Part shown: positions 9,082 through 19,256 of the stretch, piece by piece
How positions within the stretch are numbered: position 1 is the stretch's first letter
How the letters are laid out: each line of letters begins with the position of its first letter
DNA from: Simplicispira suum
GTDB lineage: Bacteria > Pseudomonadota > Gammaproteobacteria > Burkholderiales > Burkholderiaceae_C
NCBI RefSeq assembly: GCF_003008595.1
Contig: NZ_CP027669.1
Span: 744,001 to 808,000 of the forward strand
Direction: 5' to 3'
DNA length: 64,000 nucleotides
Notes under the pieces: generated by a model
Told to the model about the DNA's origin: nothing
Seen by the model: only the letters and a program-made list of their open reading frames with translations
Database searches by the model: none
Translations under genes and position numbers: made by a program

Positions 9082-10533
9082 TCAACTCTCGTTCACTGGC
9101 TCAGGGGCAGGCGGCGACTTGAACAGCGCAGCCACCATGCGGCGCTGCTTGATATTGGGTGAACTGCTGCTGCGCGCCGGGCGCGCCGGGGCCTCCCAGC
9201 CGGGCGCTTGGCTCTCTGCCGGGGCCTCGTAGGGCTTGTCGAAGAAGGGGTCGCGCGAGACCGGCGCGGGTCGAAAACCGCCACGCGAACGCCCTGCACG
9301 CTCCGGGTGGGTGGCGCGCGGCGCACTGGCGCCCTCTTCGGCCTCGTGCCAGACGCGCCGGCCGTCGTTGAAGCGGCCCTGCGGGCGCTCGTTGTCGTAT
9401 TCGATGGCCTCGATCTCGATCTTGGTCTTGAGGAGCTTCTCGATGTCGGCTACCAGGCGCGTATCGCTGCCCGAAACCAGGGTGACAGCAAGCCCCGATG
9501 CCCCTGCGCGGCCGGTGCGGCCAATGCGGTGCACATAGTCTTCGGCGTTGAACGGCACGTCGAAGTTGAAAACCGCCGGCACGTCCTTGATGTCCAGGCC
9601 TCGCGCGGCAACGTCGGTGCAGACCAGCAAATCGACTTCGCCGCTCTTGAAGGCTTCCAGGGCCTTGAGACGCTCGTCCTGGCTTTTGTCGCCATGCAGC
9701 GCCGTGGTCTTGAGGCCTTCGCGCTCCAGGCTGCGCGCCAGACGGGCGCAGCCGAGCTTGCTGTTGACGAAGATGAAGGCCTGCTTGATGCCCCGGCTCT
9801 TAAGCACCTGGTGGATGGCGCGGCGCTTGTCGTCGTCGCCCGCGCTGTAGAAATGCTGCTCGACAGTGGAAGCCGTTTCGTTCGGCCGCGCCACTTCGAT
9901 GGTGACCGGGTTTTGCAGGTAGCTGCCCGCCAGGCGCTTGATCTCGGGCGAGAAGGTGGCGCTGAACAAGAGCGTGGTGCGCTGCTTGGGCAGGTAGGAG
10001 AGGATGCGCTGCAGGTCGGGCAGGAAGCCGATGTCGAGCATGCGGTCGGCTTCGTCGAGCACCACGTACTCCACTTGGTTGAGCACCGCGTTCTTGGCTT
10101 CGATGTGGTCCAGCAGGCGACCGGGCGTGGCAACCAGGATTTCCACGCCTTTTTTCAGCTCCAGCGTCTGCGGCTTCATGTCCATGCCGCCAAACACCAC
10201 GGTGCTGCGCAGCTTGGTGTACTTGGCGTAGAGCGCTACCTGCTGCGCGACCTGGTCGGCCAGCTCGCGCGTGGGCAGCAGCACCAGGGCGCGCACCGGG
10301 TGGCGGGCTGGCGAGGTGGAACTGCTCTCATGCTTGAGCAGACGCTGCAGAAGCGGCAGGGAAAACGCGGCGGTTTTGCCGGTGCCGGTCTGGGCCGCGC
10401 CCATCACATCCTGGCCCGTGAGCACCACCGGGATGGCCTGCTCCTGAATGGGGGTCATGGATTCGTAGCCCATTTCGGCTACGGCGCGTGCCAGCGGTTC
10501 TGCCAGCGAAAGATTGGAAAAGGAACTGGTCAT
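9082..10533 (-). CDS. rhlE: DEAD-box ATP-dependent RNA helicase (RhlE-like)
   Basis: A 483-residue helicase. The Q motif region is MGYESMTPIQEQAIP, motif I is AQTGTGKT (47-54), PTREL near 87-91, TPGR near 136-139, DEAD 160-163, SAT 191-193 and HRIGRTGRAG in the second RecA domain. After about residue 390 comes a basic, Arg/Pro-rich tail for RNA binding, as in RhlE. ATG 10533 (MTSSFSNLSL) matches the family start. RhlE acts in rRNA maturation and RNA decay. The 5' side carries a conspicuous dyad (10607-10626). Confidence 0.92.
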   Translation of the reverse strand: MTSSFSNLSLAEPLARAVAEMGYESMTPIQEQAIPVVLTGQDVMGAAQTGTGKTAAFSLPLLQRLLKHESSSTSPARHPVRALVLLPTRELADQVAQQVALYAKYTKLRSTVVFGGMDMKPQTLELKKGVEILVATPGRLLDHIEAKNAVLNQVEYVVLDEADRMLDIGFLPDLQRILSYLPKQRTTLLFSATFSPEIKRLAGSYLQNPVTIEVARPNETASTVEQHFYSAGDDDKRRAIHQVLKSRGIKQAFIFVNSKLGCARLARSLEREGLKTTALHGDKSQDERLKALEAFKSGEVDLLVCTDVAARGLDIKDVPAVFNFDVPFNAEDYVHRIGRTGRAGASGLAVTLVSGSDTRLVADIEKLLKTKIEIEAIEYDNERPQGRFNDGRRVWHEAEEGASAPRATHPERAGRSRGGFRPAPVSRDPFFDKPYEAPAESQAPGWEAPARPARSSSSPNIKQRRMVAALFKSPPAPEPVNES

Positions 10534-10590
10534 TAAGGCGACGCTGAATATGTCTGCGCGATGCGGCGCGCCCTGGATCGGGATGGGCTG

Positions 10591-10641
10591 CAAGGCGCAA
10601 ACCACAGCGATAGCCGCAGCTATCGCGAGGATTTGCAACGC
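10591..10641 (-). promoter_or_regulatory. nested dyad in the rhlE leader
   Basis: About 75 nt before the rhlE ATG there is a perfect 8-bp stem GCGATAGC/GCTATCGC (10607-10614 with 10619-10626) on a CGCA tetraloop. It sits inside a second, imperfect pair (CTGCaaggCGCAAA with TTTGCaacgccGCAG). In RNA this would fold as one long hairpin of about 50 nt. It may be a structured 5' leader, as several cold-inducible helicase genes have, or the transcript end of the upstream SulP gene. The rest of the 286-bp interval 10534-10819 shows no gene. Confidence 0.45.
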
Positions 10642-10819
10642 CGCAGACCGTCCCGAGCCAGGGATGCGCCGTGCGCGAGGGGCTGTTCAGCGTTGCCTAA
10701 GCCCTCTATTGTCGCACTGCAAGGCGGAAATGGGGTTTTTTGCCCACAGCCGGCGGATCCAGACGCCGTGCCGCTCCTGAATAAAGGGCATTTTTGGCCC
10801 CTCAAACCGCCCTTGTTTT

Positions 10820-13006
10820 CTATTGCTCCAGCACGGAGCGCAACTGCCGCGTGGTTGCGGCCAGGCGCCGTGCCCCCATCTGGGCCAGGTTTTCCATAAG
10901 GAGCAGGCCCGCTTCAGGGTACTGGCGCGCCCAACCGTCGAAATGTTCGCGCGGCAGCCGCATCAACTGCGCCGTACCCCGCTCGGCACCGGCGCTGGCG
11001 CTTCGCTCGGCACCATTGAGGAAGGCCATCTCGCCAAACACCATGCCCGGCCCCACGGTGGCCAGGCGCAGGCCGCGCTCGGGTGGCCACTGCGTGCTCA
11101 GGGTGATATGGCCCGAGACGACCACCAGCAGATCGCGGTCGCTGTCACCTGCATTGAACACCACGCCCTGCACGGGGACCGCCAGAGGCAGCAGCAAGGC
11201 CTCCAGAGCGCGGCGGGCCTGGACGTGCATGCCCTCGCCGATCTCGCCCAACGGATCGCTGCCACCACGCGGTGGACGCAGGCCCATCGGCCGCTGGGCA
11301 AGAATGGCCACCTCGGCCCATTCCAGGGCACGGTCCAGATCGGCAAAGGCGCGCACGCCGGCGCCGGCGTGCGCCGCCGCCAAACTGTCGAGCGTGGCCA
11401 CTGCGGCGGCGACACCCTGCTGTTCGAGATCGCGGAGCAAGGCGCGCAACTGCGCCAGGGCGGTGCTGTCCCACGCGGGCACCCGGCCTGCATCCAGAAT
11501 CACCCAGCGGTGGCGCGGCAGCAGGTGCAGGCGAACTTGCTCAGACATGTGCGCAGCAACGCCAAACGACATGACCCCCTGCAACTCGAACACCGCCACC
11601 TGATTCATGCGCGGGGACACCCAGCCGTCCGATGCGGCGCGACGCAAGCGGCGCGAGCGCAGTTCGCCGTCGAGCCGCACGTGGCGCAGCACCTTGGCGG
11701 CCGAATCGCGCAGCAGCACAAAAGTGGCTACCACCAAACCGGTCACCAGCGCTCCGACCCCACCCAGCACGGCAAACACCAGGCCCACCAGCCAGCTTTG
11801 CGCCCAGGTAGGGCGCGAGCTGCGGGCGTATTGGGCCGACCACATGAGGCGCGGCACCTGCATCAAGCCGGCCAGGACCAAGCCGCCAGACAGGCAGGCC
11901 ATGGGCACCCAGTGCAGCCACCAAGGGCCGGTCAGCGCCACACCCAGCATGATGGCCGCGTGCAGCTGCGGGCCGTGGCCCTTTGTCCCGGACTCGGCCA
12001 GCACGATGCGTGAGCGCGAGGCACTGGTGGATGCAGGGATCATGCCGGCCAGCGCGCACACCATGCCCAGCAGGCTCTCGCGTCGCAAAGCGGCATTGGC
12101 GTTGCCGCGCAGGCCGTGCTCCAGCTCCAGCTCCTGGTTGAAGATGAGGATTTCCAGGCTGTTGACCAGCGCCATCAACAGCGCAAGCACCAGCAGTGCC
12201 TGGCCTTGCTGCTGCACCACGGCCAGCCAGGGAATACCGCTCCAGTCGGGCCACAGCGGCCCGGCAAACGCACTGGGGGGTGCCGCCGGAACGAACACCG
12301 CCCCCAAGCCCATGCCCCACAACGTAGCCAGTGCCACAGCAAGCGCCACCACGGCCACCGCCGTCAGCAGGCCTGGCACACGGGGCCAGCGTCCACGCAG
12401 CCACCAGGCCAGCCCCACCACGGCCAGCGCCGCCAGGGCATGCCAGCCCATGCGCACGTCGGCGAGCGACCCACTGCCAAAGCCGCTGCGCACCTGGCCT
12501 GCCACCATCGACAGCCCCACCCCGGCCGCAAAGCCGTGTGTGACCGAAATGGGAAGGAAACGCGCCACGGACGCCATGCGCAGAACGCCCAGCAGCCACT
12601 GAAAAACAAAGGCCAGCGCCACCGTGGCTCCGGTGACCGCGAGCACCTGGCGCGCGCTCAGGCCCAGGCTGGGCGCCGCTCCATACACGGTGGCCAGCAC
12701 AGCTGCAAACAGCAGCGCAACCACGGTGGTGGGCGCATACACGACGCCCGGACGCGGCGCCGCCAGGGTGAGCAACAGACCAGGGAGTGCGGCCGACCAC
12801 AGCGCCAGCGCAGCCAGAGAATAGTCACCCGCCAGGGGCGCAAACGCCAGCAGCCCCAGCCCCACGGCGTGCGGCACGGTAACGGCCGCAGCCGACCAGG
12901 CAGCGGCCATGCCCGAGGGCGGCGGAGCGGCACCCTGCGGCGGCACTTGAACCAGGCCCTGGCCTGAGCGGCGGCGGCGCAACGGGCGAGAAAGTGCACT
13001 CGGCAT
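10820..13006 (-). CDS. SulP-type anion transporter fused to STAS and cyclic-nucleotide-binding domains
   Basis: A 728-residue three-part protein. Residues about 30-440 are a SulP/SLC26 membrane domain with 10 or more hydrophobic segments and the motif PASTSASRSRI. A STAS domain follows (about 475-575; WVILDAGRVPAWDSTAL is the phospho-Ser/Thr-type loop). Then a cNMP/CRP-like beta-roll (about 600-715) has FGEMAFLNGAERSA, the phosphate-binding cassette. Inferred role: inner-membrane anion uptake (sulfate, bicarbonate or dicarboxylate) gated by a cytosolic nucleotide. The ligand Arg of the cassette appears present. It is a lone gene with no sulfur or carbon-fixation genes nearby. Confidence 0.85.
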   Translation of the reverse strand: MPSALSRPLRRRRSGQGLVQVPPQGAAPPPSGMAAAWSAAAVTVPHAVGLGLLAFAPLAGDYSLAALALWSAALPGLLLTLAAPRPGVVYAPTTVVALLFAAVLATVYGAAPSLGLSARQVLAVTGATVALAFVFQWLLGVLRMASVARFLPISVTHGFAAGVGLSMVAGQVRSGFGSGSLADVRMGWHALAALAVVGLAWWLRGRWPRVPGLLTAVAVVALAVALATLWGMGLGAVFVPAAPPSAFAGPLWPDWSGIPWLAVVQQQGQALLVLALLMALVNSLEILIFNQELELEHGLRGNANAALRRESLLGMVCALAGMIPASTSASRSRIVLAESGTKGHGPQLHAAIMLGVALTGPWWLHWVPMACLSGGLVLAGLMQVPRLMWSAQYARSSRPTWAQSWLVGLVFAVLGGVGALVTGLVVATFVLLRDSAAKVLRHVRLDGELRSRRLRRAASDGWVSPRMNQVAVFELQGVMSFGVAAHMSEQVRLHLLPRHRWVILDAGRVPAWDSTALAQLRALLRDLEQQGVAAAVATLDSLAAAHAGAGVRAFADLDRALEWAEVAILAQRPMGLRPPRGGSDPLGEIGEGMHVQARRALEALLLPLAVPVQGVVFNAGDSDRDLLVVVSGHITLSTQWPPERGLRLATVGPGMVFGEMAFLNGAERSASAGAERGTAQLMRLPREHFDGWARQYPEAGLLLMENLAQMGARRLAATTRQLRSVLEQ

Positions 13007-13075
13007 GGGATGAGCCCGTGTCGGCGGCGCTGTATCAGGATTTGCCTGATGTGGCCTTGGAGAACGAGCAGCCTC

Positions 13076-13930
13076 TCACAGCGCTCGTGCGGAAAACGTA
13101 TCGCAACGCTGCATGCTGCCACTTTGCAAACCCGCATCGAACCAGCGCTGGCGCTGGGCACTGGTGCCGTGGGTGAAGCTCTCGGGCACTACCGCGCCCC
13201 CGCGTGAGCGCTGCAGCGCGTCGTCGCCAATCTTGGCCGCAGCGTTCATGGCTTCTTCCACGTCGCCCTGCTCCAGAATCTGTCGCGCTTGCTGAGCGTG
13301 GTTGGCCCAGACGCCGGCAAAGCAGTCGGCCTGGAGTTCCAGTCGCACCGACAGCTGGTTGTATTGCGCCTGGCTCACACGCCCCCGCCGCTGGTCGACT
13401 TTCTCGGTGATGCCCAGCAGATTCTGTACATGGTGGCCCACCTCGTGCGCGATCACGTAGGCCTGGGCAAAATCGCCCGGCGCGCCAAGCTGGCGGCGCA
13501 GGGTTTCATAGAAATCCAGGTCAATGTAGACCTTTTGATCACCAGGGCAGTAAAACGGCCCCATGGCCGCCTGGCCCGTGCCGCAGGCCGTGGGCGTGGC
13601 ACCGCGAAACAGCACCAGATGCGGCTCCTGGTAGCGGCCACCTTGCTGGCGGAAGACGTCTTTCCATACATCTTCGGTATCGGCCAGCACGGTGGAGACA
13701 AAGCGCGCCATCTTGTCCTCGGCCGGTGGCCGCTGCGCTGGCGCCTGCTGCACCTGCGCCGGGTTGCCGCCGCTCAACACACCCAGGAGCGTCAGCGGAT
13801 TGATCCCCAGCGCCCAGCCGCCGATAAGTGCCACGACGATGGTGCCAATGCCAATGCTGCGCCCGCCCAGGCCGCTGCTGCTGCGGCGATCTTCGACGTT
13901 GCTCGACTCTCTGTTGCCTTCCCATCGCAT
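13076..13930 (-). CDS. neutral zinc metallopeptidase (YpfJ family)
   Basis: A 284-residue protein. ATG 13930 has AGGAGAG six nt upstream, which fixes the start. A short polar N-terminus is followed by one hydrophobic anchor (IGTIVVALIGGWALGINPL), then a periplasmic domain with the zinc-protease motif HEVGHH and a downstream ELQADCFAG segment supplying the third ligand. This is the architecture of the YpfJ/KPN_02809 putative neutral zinc metallopeptidases. The substrate is unknown. It lies divergent from the diguanylate cyclase gene (154 bp between starts). Confidence 0.88.
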   Translation of the reverse strand: MRWEGNRESSNVEDRRSSSGLGGRSIGIGTIVVALIGGWALGINPLTLLGVLSGGNPAQVQQAPAQRPPAEDKMARFVSTVLADTEDVWKDVFRQQGGRYQEPHLVLFRGATPTACGTGQAAMGPFYCPGDQKVYIDLDFYETLRRQLGAPGDFAQAYVIAHEVGHHVQNLLGITEKVDQRRGRVSQAQYNQLSVRLELQADCFAGVWANHAQQARQILEQGDVEEAMNAAAKIGDDALQRSRGGAVVPESFTHGTSAQRQRWFDAGLQSGSMQRCDTFSARAL

Positions 13931-14084
13931 CGTGCTCTCCTGTGCGGGCCAGCGCCCAGCTGCGCCGATGGTAGTGCCAAGAAAGGCAAAGGCTTGTAAG
14001 CCGGTTGCGCCGATTGGGCGTACGCTGCGCACAGTGCTCTGCACAAGCGTTGAAAGCCCCAGAACATCCTTTCCTCGAAGCGCC

Positions 14085-15761
14085 ATGTTTGCCGCCCTAT
14101 TCGCCAGAAACAGCTTGCGCACGCAGATTGCGCTGTTGTTTGGTGCGCTGGTCGCTGCCACGGCAGTGCTGGTGGCTCTGGGGTTTGGCGAATGGATTCA
14201 GCGCGACAGCCAGCGCGAGGCCGGGCGCGCCCTGCAACTGATCGCAAGCAATGCTGCCCGCACCCTCGCCGATGGCCTGCACGAACGTGCCGTTCAGACG
14301 CGCGTTCTGGCCGCTGCGGAACCCGTGTGGCGCAAGGGTCTGGAAAGCCCCGAGGTGCAGGGCATGTTGATGCGTGTCCAGGCGGGCCAGCAGCACACCG
14401 CCTGGGTCGGCATGGCAGACACCCAGGGCAAGGTGCGGGCCGCGACAAAGGGTCTGCTGGTGGGCCAGAGCGTCGCCGCCAGGCCGTGGTTCCAGAAGGG
14501 CCTCGAAGGCCCATTCGTCGGCGATGTGCACAAGGCACTCCTGCTCGAGCGCCTTCTGGAGCGTCCGCCCGGTGCTGAACCGGCCCGATTTGTCGATTTT
14601 TCCGCTCCGGTGCGTGTGGACGGCCGGCTCGTGGGCGTTGTGGGCATGCACGGCAGCTGGGAATGGACGGGCGAAGTGATTGAAAGTCTGGTTGCGTCCG
14701 ATGCAGCGCGCGCCGGACTGGAAGTGTTTGTATTTGACCGCGCGGGAGACCTGATTTATGCACCGCGTGAGCGCATGCAGACGCTCGCCCAGGCCGGGCA
14801 GCGCGCTGCGGCGCTGGACCCCGCAAATGGACGCGCCCAGGTGGTGGACTGGCTGGACGGCGAGCGTGCGCTCAGTGCCCGTGTGCAGCTCCCCGCACGA
14901 GACGGCGTGAGCGATCTGGGCTGGCAGGTGGTGGCGCGCCAGCCCATTGCGCAGGCCTACGCGCGCAGCGCTGGCGTGCTTCCCGTCGCCCTGCTCGTCG
15001 GTCTGGCTGCGGCCGGCGTCGCAGCCCTGCTCAGCTGGCTGCTGGCCCGGCGCCTGAGCGAAGATCTGCAAACACTGGCCCGAGCCGCAAGCAACGTCAA
15101 CGCTGGTGCGCACGAAGCGATCATTCCCTTGCTGGGCAGCAGCCGCGAAGTCTTCAAACTCTCCAGCGCAATGGCGCACATGACTGAGCGCATGCTGCAA
15201 GCGAACGACGACATGGAAGAACAGGTGCGCCTGCGCACGCAGCAGCTCGAGCGCGCCAACCAGGAACTGGACCGCCAGGCACGCACCGACGCGCTCACCG
15301 GCCTGCTCAACCGCCGCGGCTTTGAGGCGCAGATCGGCTTCGCCCTGGCGCTGGCCGCCCGCAACCTGCAGCCCATGAGCGTGGTCACCTTCGACATCGA
15401 TCATTTCAAACGCATCAACGACAGCCAGGGCCACGCTGTGGGAGATGCCGTGCTACAGCGCCTGGCCCGGCTACTGCCCCAGCATCTGCGAGCCTCGGAC
15501 ATCGTTGCGCGGGTGGGCGGCGAAGAGTTTGTGGCGCTGCTGCCAAACACCGATACCGCAGGCGCGATGAAAGTGGCGCAGACACTGCTTGATGCCGTGG
15601 CAGCCGCGCCAGACCCCGACGTGGGCCAGATCACGCTCAGCGCCGGGGTGGCCAGCCTGCGCAATCTCCAGGACACACGCGCCGCCCTGCTGCAACGCAG
15701 CGATGAGGCGCTTTACGCGGCCAAACAGGCAGGGCGCAACCGCGTGTGCATGACCCCATAG
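14085..15761 (+). CDS. membrane diguanylate cyclase with periplasmic sensor domain
   Basis: A 558-residue protein with a transmembrane helix at about 13-38, a periplasmic sensor region (Cache-like: DFSAPVRVDGRLVGVVGMHG), a second helix at about 305-330, a HAMP-like linker and coiled coil, then a GGDEF domain. The active site reads GGEEF. An intact RxxD I-site (RASD) stands exactly five residues before it, so the enzyme should make c-di-GMP from 2 GTP and be product-inhibited. The cue for the sensor is unknown. No other c-di-GMP gene is adjacent. Confidence 0.9.
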   Translation: MFAALFARNSLRTQIALLFGALVAATAVLVALGFGEWIQRDSQREAGRALQLIASNAARTLADGLHERAVQTRVLAAAEPVWRKGLESPEVQGMLMRVQAGQQHTAWVGMADTQGKVRAATKGLLVGQSVAARPWFQKGLEGPFVGDVHKALLLERLLERPPGAEPARFVDFSAPVRVDGRLVGVVGMHGSWEWTGEVIESLVASDAARAGLEVFVFDRAGDLIYAPRERMQTLAQAGQRAAALDPANGRAQVVDWLDGERALSARVQLPARDGVSDLGWQVVARQPIAQAYARSAGVLPVALLVGLAAAGVAALLSWLLARRLSEDLQTLARAASNVNAGAHEAIIPLLGSSREVFKLSSAMAHMTERMLQANDDMEEQVRLRTQQLERANQELDRQARTDALTGLLNRRGFEAQIGFALALAARNLQPMSVVTFDIDHFKRINDSQGHAVGDAVLQRLARLLPQHLRASDIVARVGGEEFVALLPNTDTAGAMKVAQTLLDAVAAAPDPDVGQITLSAGVASLRNLQDTRAALLQRSDEALYAAKQAGRNRVCMTP

Positions 15762-15871
15762 CGCCGAGAGCGCCGTGAGTGTGCGGCGTTCTTCAACCCT
15801 TACCGCCGATGCACTCAGCGCGCCGATACGCCATGCAAAGGGGCCACGGAAAGTTCGGCAAAAATGCGGCG

Positions 15872-16444
15872 CTACGCCTTAGGCAGCGTGACGCCCACCT
15901 GGCCCTGGTATTTGCCGCCGCGGTCCTTGTAGGACACTTCGCAGACGTCGTCCGGATCGCTCTCGAAGAACAGTACCTGTGCGCAACCCTCGCCCGCATA
16001 AATGCGTGCCGGCAGTGGCGTGGTGTTGGAGAACTCCAGCGTCACATAGCCTTCCCATTCGGGTTCGAACGGCGTGACGTTGACGATGATGCCGCAGCGT
16101 GCGTAGGTGCTTTTTCCCAGGCAGATGGTCAGCACATTGCGCGGGATGCGGAAGTACTCCATGGTGCGCGCCAGCGCAAAGCTGTTGGGCGGGATGATGC
16201 AGCTGTCGCCATGGAAATCGACAAAGCTCTTTTCATCAAAGTTCTTCGGGTCCACCACCGTGCTGTGGATGTTGGTGAAGACCTTGAATTCGGGCGCGCA
16301 GCGGATGTCGTAGCCGTAGCTGCTGGTGCCGTAGCTGATGATTTTCTTGCCATCGACCTCGCGCACCTGGCCGGGCTCGAAGGGCTCGATCATGCCGGTC
16401 TGCTCCGCCATGCGGCGAATCCATCTGTCGCTTTTGATGCTCAT
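15872..16444 (-). CDS. dcd: dCTP deaminase
   Basis: A 190-residue enzyme converting dCTP to dUTP, feeding dTMP synthesis. It shows SSYGYDIR near residue 41, the GKSTYARCG nucleotide segment, and the catalytic Glu in [20 protein letters not shown]. The length is that of E. coli Dcd (193). It is the second gene after guaD on the minus strand; a repeat fills the 67 bp between them. The 110 bp after its stop, facing the diguanylate cyclase, show no clear terminator. Confidence 0.96.
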   Translation of the reverse strand: MSIKSDRWIRRMAEQTGMIEPFEPGQVREVDGKKIISYGTSSYGYDIRCAPEFKVFTNIHSTVVDPKNFDEKSFVDFHGDSCIIPPNSFALARTMEYFRIPRNVLTICLGKSTYARCGIIVNVTPFEPEWEGYVTLEFSNTTPLPARIYAGEGCAQVLFFESDPDDVCEVSYKDRGGKYQGQVGVTLPKA

Positions 16445-16470
16445 AAGGTAGGCCCTCGCCAGTACTACGG

Positions 16471-16524
16471 TTTTGATAGCTGACAGCGCTTGTCCATCAA
16501 GCGCTAGAGCCCTATTTTGCCTGA
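16471..16524. repeat. AGCGCTAGxGGCC-family repeat at the 3' end of guaD
   Basis: Reads ttttgatagctgacagcgct, then cttgtccatcaagcgctaga and gccctattttgcc. The pair AGCGCTTG/CAAGCGCT forms a stem. The repeat overlaps the guaD end: the stop codon (16512-16514) and the last residues lie in it, so the insertion has set the protein terminus. Confidence 0.75.
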
Positions 16525-17795
16525 GAAATCACTGTATTTTCAATCAGCCTGTCGTCGCCCAGCACGATCATGGCAAACAGCAATTCTTCCAGATTGCGCG
16601 CCTGCGCCGTGCGGCGCGCGAGCAGTGGCGTCGCCTGCGGATTCAGCACCACAAAGTCGCCCTCGCAGCCGGGCTGCAGATTGCCGATGACGCCGGCCAG
16701 GCCCAGCGCCTCTGCCGCGCCCGCCGTGTGCCGCCACCAAAGCGTGGACGGCGGCAGCGATACGCCCTCTTTGTTCTGCCCCTCCCGCCCGACGTAGTAG
16801 GCCGCCATCATGGTCTGGAAGGGAGAAAAGCTGGTGCCACCGCCCACGTCGCTGGCCAGGCCGTAGCGAAAGCCCGCCGTGTCGGCCTGCGCAAAGTCGA
16901 AAAAACCACTGCCGAGGAACAAATTGCTTGTGGGGCTGACTGCCGCCGCCGTTTGCCGTTCACGCATCAGCGCACGGTCTGCTTCGTCCAGGTGAATGCA
17001 GTGCGCGTACACCGCACGCTCGCGCATCAGGCCGAAGTCGTCGTACACCGCCAGGTAGCTGCGCGAGCGCGGGAACAGCTCGCGCACCCAGCGCACTTCG
17101 TCCAGGTTTTCGGCCACATGCGACTGGATCCACACGTCCGGATGGCGCGCCGCCAGTTCGCCCGCGCCGCGCAGTTGCTCTGGCGTGCTGGTGGGTGCAA
17201 AGCGCGGCGTGATGGCGTAGCCGAGCCGGTCCACGCCGTGCCAGCGCGCAATCAGGCTTTCGGAATCGAGCAGGCTTTGCTCGGTCGCATCGCGCACGCC
17301 GTCGGGCGAATGGCGGTCTTGCAGCACCTTGCCGCAGATCAGGCGCAGGCTGCGGCGCTGTGCCTCACGCATCAACGCGTCCACCGACTGCGGGTGCGAG
17401 GTGGCAAAGGCCAGCGCGGTGGTCACGCCGTTCCTGAGCAGCTCATCGATGAAAAACTCGGCTACCTGCGCGCCGTGCGTGTCGGCGTGAAAACGGCTTT
17501 CTTCGGGGAAGGTGTACTGTTCCAGCCAGGGCAGCAGACCCTCGGCCGGCGAGCCAATGATGTCGGTCTGCGGGAAGTGGATGTGCATATCCACAAAACC
17601 CGGCGCGATGATTCGGCCCGGCAGCTGCGTCACCGGCTGGCCAGCAAATTGCCCATGCAAAGCCTGCCAGGCGCCGGCCGCCTGCACGCGCTGGCGGCCC
17701 TCGGCATCGGGGGCGATGGCCAGCAGGCCGTCTTCGTCATACAGGGGCGCGCCCTGCGCGTCAAAGCGCAGCAGCGCGGAGCGGTAGATGTGCAT
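16512..17795 (-). CDS. guaD: guanine deaminase
   Basis: A 427-residue amidohydrolase that turns guanine into xanthine and ammonia. Metal ligands and signatures are the HIH pair after PGFVDM (near residue 70), the QSHVAE segment (about 223-228), AHCIHL (about 265) and ASDVGGG for the late Asp. The start MHIYRSALL is close to other bacterial GuaD proteins. Downstream of the bkd operon on the same strand (62 bp after lpdV). The BMP-type binding protein at 23-24 kb could belong to the same purine-salvage theme, but no xanthine dehydrogenase genes are here. Confidence 0.94.
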   Translation of the reverse strand: MHIYRSALLRFDAQGAPLYDEDGLLAIAPDAEGRQRVQAAGAWQALHGQFAGQPVTQLPGRIIAPGFVDMHIHFPQTDIIGSPAEGLLPWLEQYTFPEESRFHADTHGAQVAEFFIDELLRNGVTTALAFATSHPQSVDALMREAQRRSLRLICGKVLQDRHSPDGVRDATEQSLLDSESLIARWHGVDRLGYAITPRFAPTSTPEQLRGAGELAARHPDVWIQSHVAENLDEVRWVRELFPRSRSYLAVYDDFGLMRERAVYAHCIHLDEADRALMRERQTAAAVSPTSNLFLGSGFFDFAQADTAGFRYGLASDVGGGTSFSPFQTMMAAYYVGREGQNKEGVSLPPSTLWWRHTAGAAEALGLAGVIGNLQPGCEGDFVVLNPQATPLLARRTAQARNLEELLFAMIVLGDDRLIENTVISQAK

Positions 17796-17857
17796 GGGGC
17801 GAGAGCTTAGCGCCCCCTTCGTTTTGGGCCATAAGCCCTTGCGGATACCGCCCGCAC

Positions 17858-19252
17858 TCAGATGTGTATGGCGTGCCCGAGCGCCCGCAACGCAGCCTCT
17901 TGCACCGCCTCACCCAGCGTGGGGTGCGCATGAATGGTGCCGGCCACGTCTTCGAGCCGCGCACCCATCTCGATGCTCAGGGTGAACGCTGCCGACAGTT
18001 CGGCAACGCCCTGCCCCACCGCCTGCCAGCCCACGATGAGGTGGTTGTCGCGCCGCGCCACCACACGCACAAAGCCCTTGGTGGCTTCCAGCGTCATCGC
18101 GCGGCCATTGGCGGCGAAGGGGAAGGCGGCGTCGATACAGTCGAGCCCGGCGGCCCGCGCTTCGCCCGGCGTACGGCCTACCACCACCACTTCGGGGTCG
18201 GTGAAGCAGACGGCTGGAATCGCCATGGGCTCAAAGCGGCGCGCCTTGCCCGCAATCACTTCGGCCACCACCTCGCCCTGCGCCATGGCGCGGTGGGCGA
18301 GCATGGGGTCGCCCGTCAAGTCGCCAATGGCCCAGACATTGCGCATGGAGGTGCGGCACTGCGCATCCACCGCGACAAAGCGCCCCGCCATGTCGAGTTG
18401 CAGCGACTCCATGCCAAACCCTGTGGTGCAGGGCTTGCGGCCCACAGCGACCAGCACGCGGTCCGCCGGCAGCGCGAATTCGTCGGCGCGGGCGCTGCGC
18501 ACGCGTACGCCGTGCTGCGCGTCGTAGCCCTGCACGCTGCAGCCCAGGTGCAGTACGACGCCGCTTCTTTCCAGCGCATCGAGCACGGGCTGTGTCAGCT
18601 CTTCGTCGTAGCCCGGCAGGATGCGTTGGGCCGCCTCCACCACGGCCACGTCAGCGCCCAGTTTGCGGTAGGCCATGCCGAGTTCGAGCCCGATGTAGCC
18701 CGCGCCCACGACCACCAGGCGGCGCGGCAGGGTTTCAGGTGAGAGCGCGCCGGTGGATGAGACCACCGGCCCGCCAAAGGGCAGCATCGGCAGCTCGACA
18801 GGCGCCGAGCCGGTGGCGAGCAGCAAATGCTCACAGCGCACGCGCACGGCTTCGCCGTCAGCAGGCTCCACGCGCACCGTCTTGCCGTCTTCGATATGCG
18901 CCCAGCCTTTGACGACCTGCACGCCGGCCTTGCGCAGCAGCGCGCCGACGCCGCCGGAGAGCCGGTGGACGATGCCCTCCTTCCAGCGCACCGTCTGCGC
19001 GATGTCGAGGCTCGGCGACTGCACCCGGATGCCCAGCGGTGAGCCGCCGGCCTGGTGCTGCGCGCGCTCGAACTCGTGCGCGGCGTGAATCAGCGCCTTC
19101 GACGGAATGCAGCCGATGGTCAGGCAAGTGCCGCCGAGGCGCTCGCCCTCAACCAACACGGTAGGAATGCCCAGTTGCCCGGCACGAATGGCAGCCACAT
19201 AACCGCCGGGGCCGCCGCCGATGACGAGTAACTTTGTCGAAATGTCCTTCAT
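17858..19252 (-). CDS. lpdV: dihydrolipoyl dehydrogenase, E3 of the branched-chain complex
   Basis: A 464-residue flavoprotein disulfide reductase. FAD motif GGGPGG (12-17), redox pair C43-x4-C48 in [15 protein letters not shown], an NAD-binding glycine motif ([12 protein letters not shown]), and the C-terminal His-Glu base (HAHPTLGE). It reoxidises the dihydrolipoyl arm of the E2 protein encoded 4 bp upstream. Position as the last of four genes matches lpdV of the Pseudomonas bkd operon; gene symbol follows that order. Confidence 0.93.
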   Translation of the reverse strand: MKDISTKLLVIGGGPGGYVAAIRAGQLGIPTVLVEGERLGGTCLTIGCIPSKALIHAAHEFERAQHQAGGSPLGIRVQSPSLDIAQTVRWKEGIVHRLSGGVGALLRKAGVQVVKGWAHIEDGKTVRVEPADGEAVRVRCEHLLLATGSAPVELPMLPFGGPVVSSTGALSPETLPRRLVVVGAGYIGLELGMAYRKLGADVAVVEAAQRILPGYDEELTQPVLDALERSGVVLHLGCSVQGYDAQHGVRVRSARADEFALPADRVLVAVGRKPCTTGFGMESLQLDMAGRFVAVDAQCRTSMRNVWAIGDLTGDPMLAHRAMAQGEVVAEVIAGKARRFEPMAIPAVCFTDPEVVVVGRTPGEARAAGLDCIDAAFPFAANGRAMTLEATKGFVRVVARRDNHLIVGWQAVGQGVAELSAAFTLSIEMGARLEDVAGTIHAHPTLGEAVQEAALRALGHAIHI

Positions 19253-19256
19253 CGCG

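Noticed and set aside
10741-10819. GGGC/GCCC hairpin as terminator of the SulP gene
   Set aside because: The stem is only 4 bp with a 7-nt loop and a broken T-run; too weak to call.
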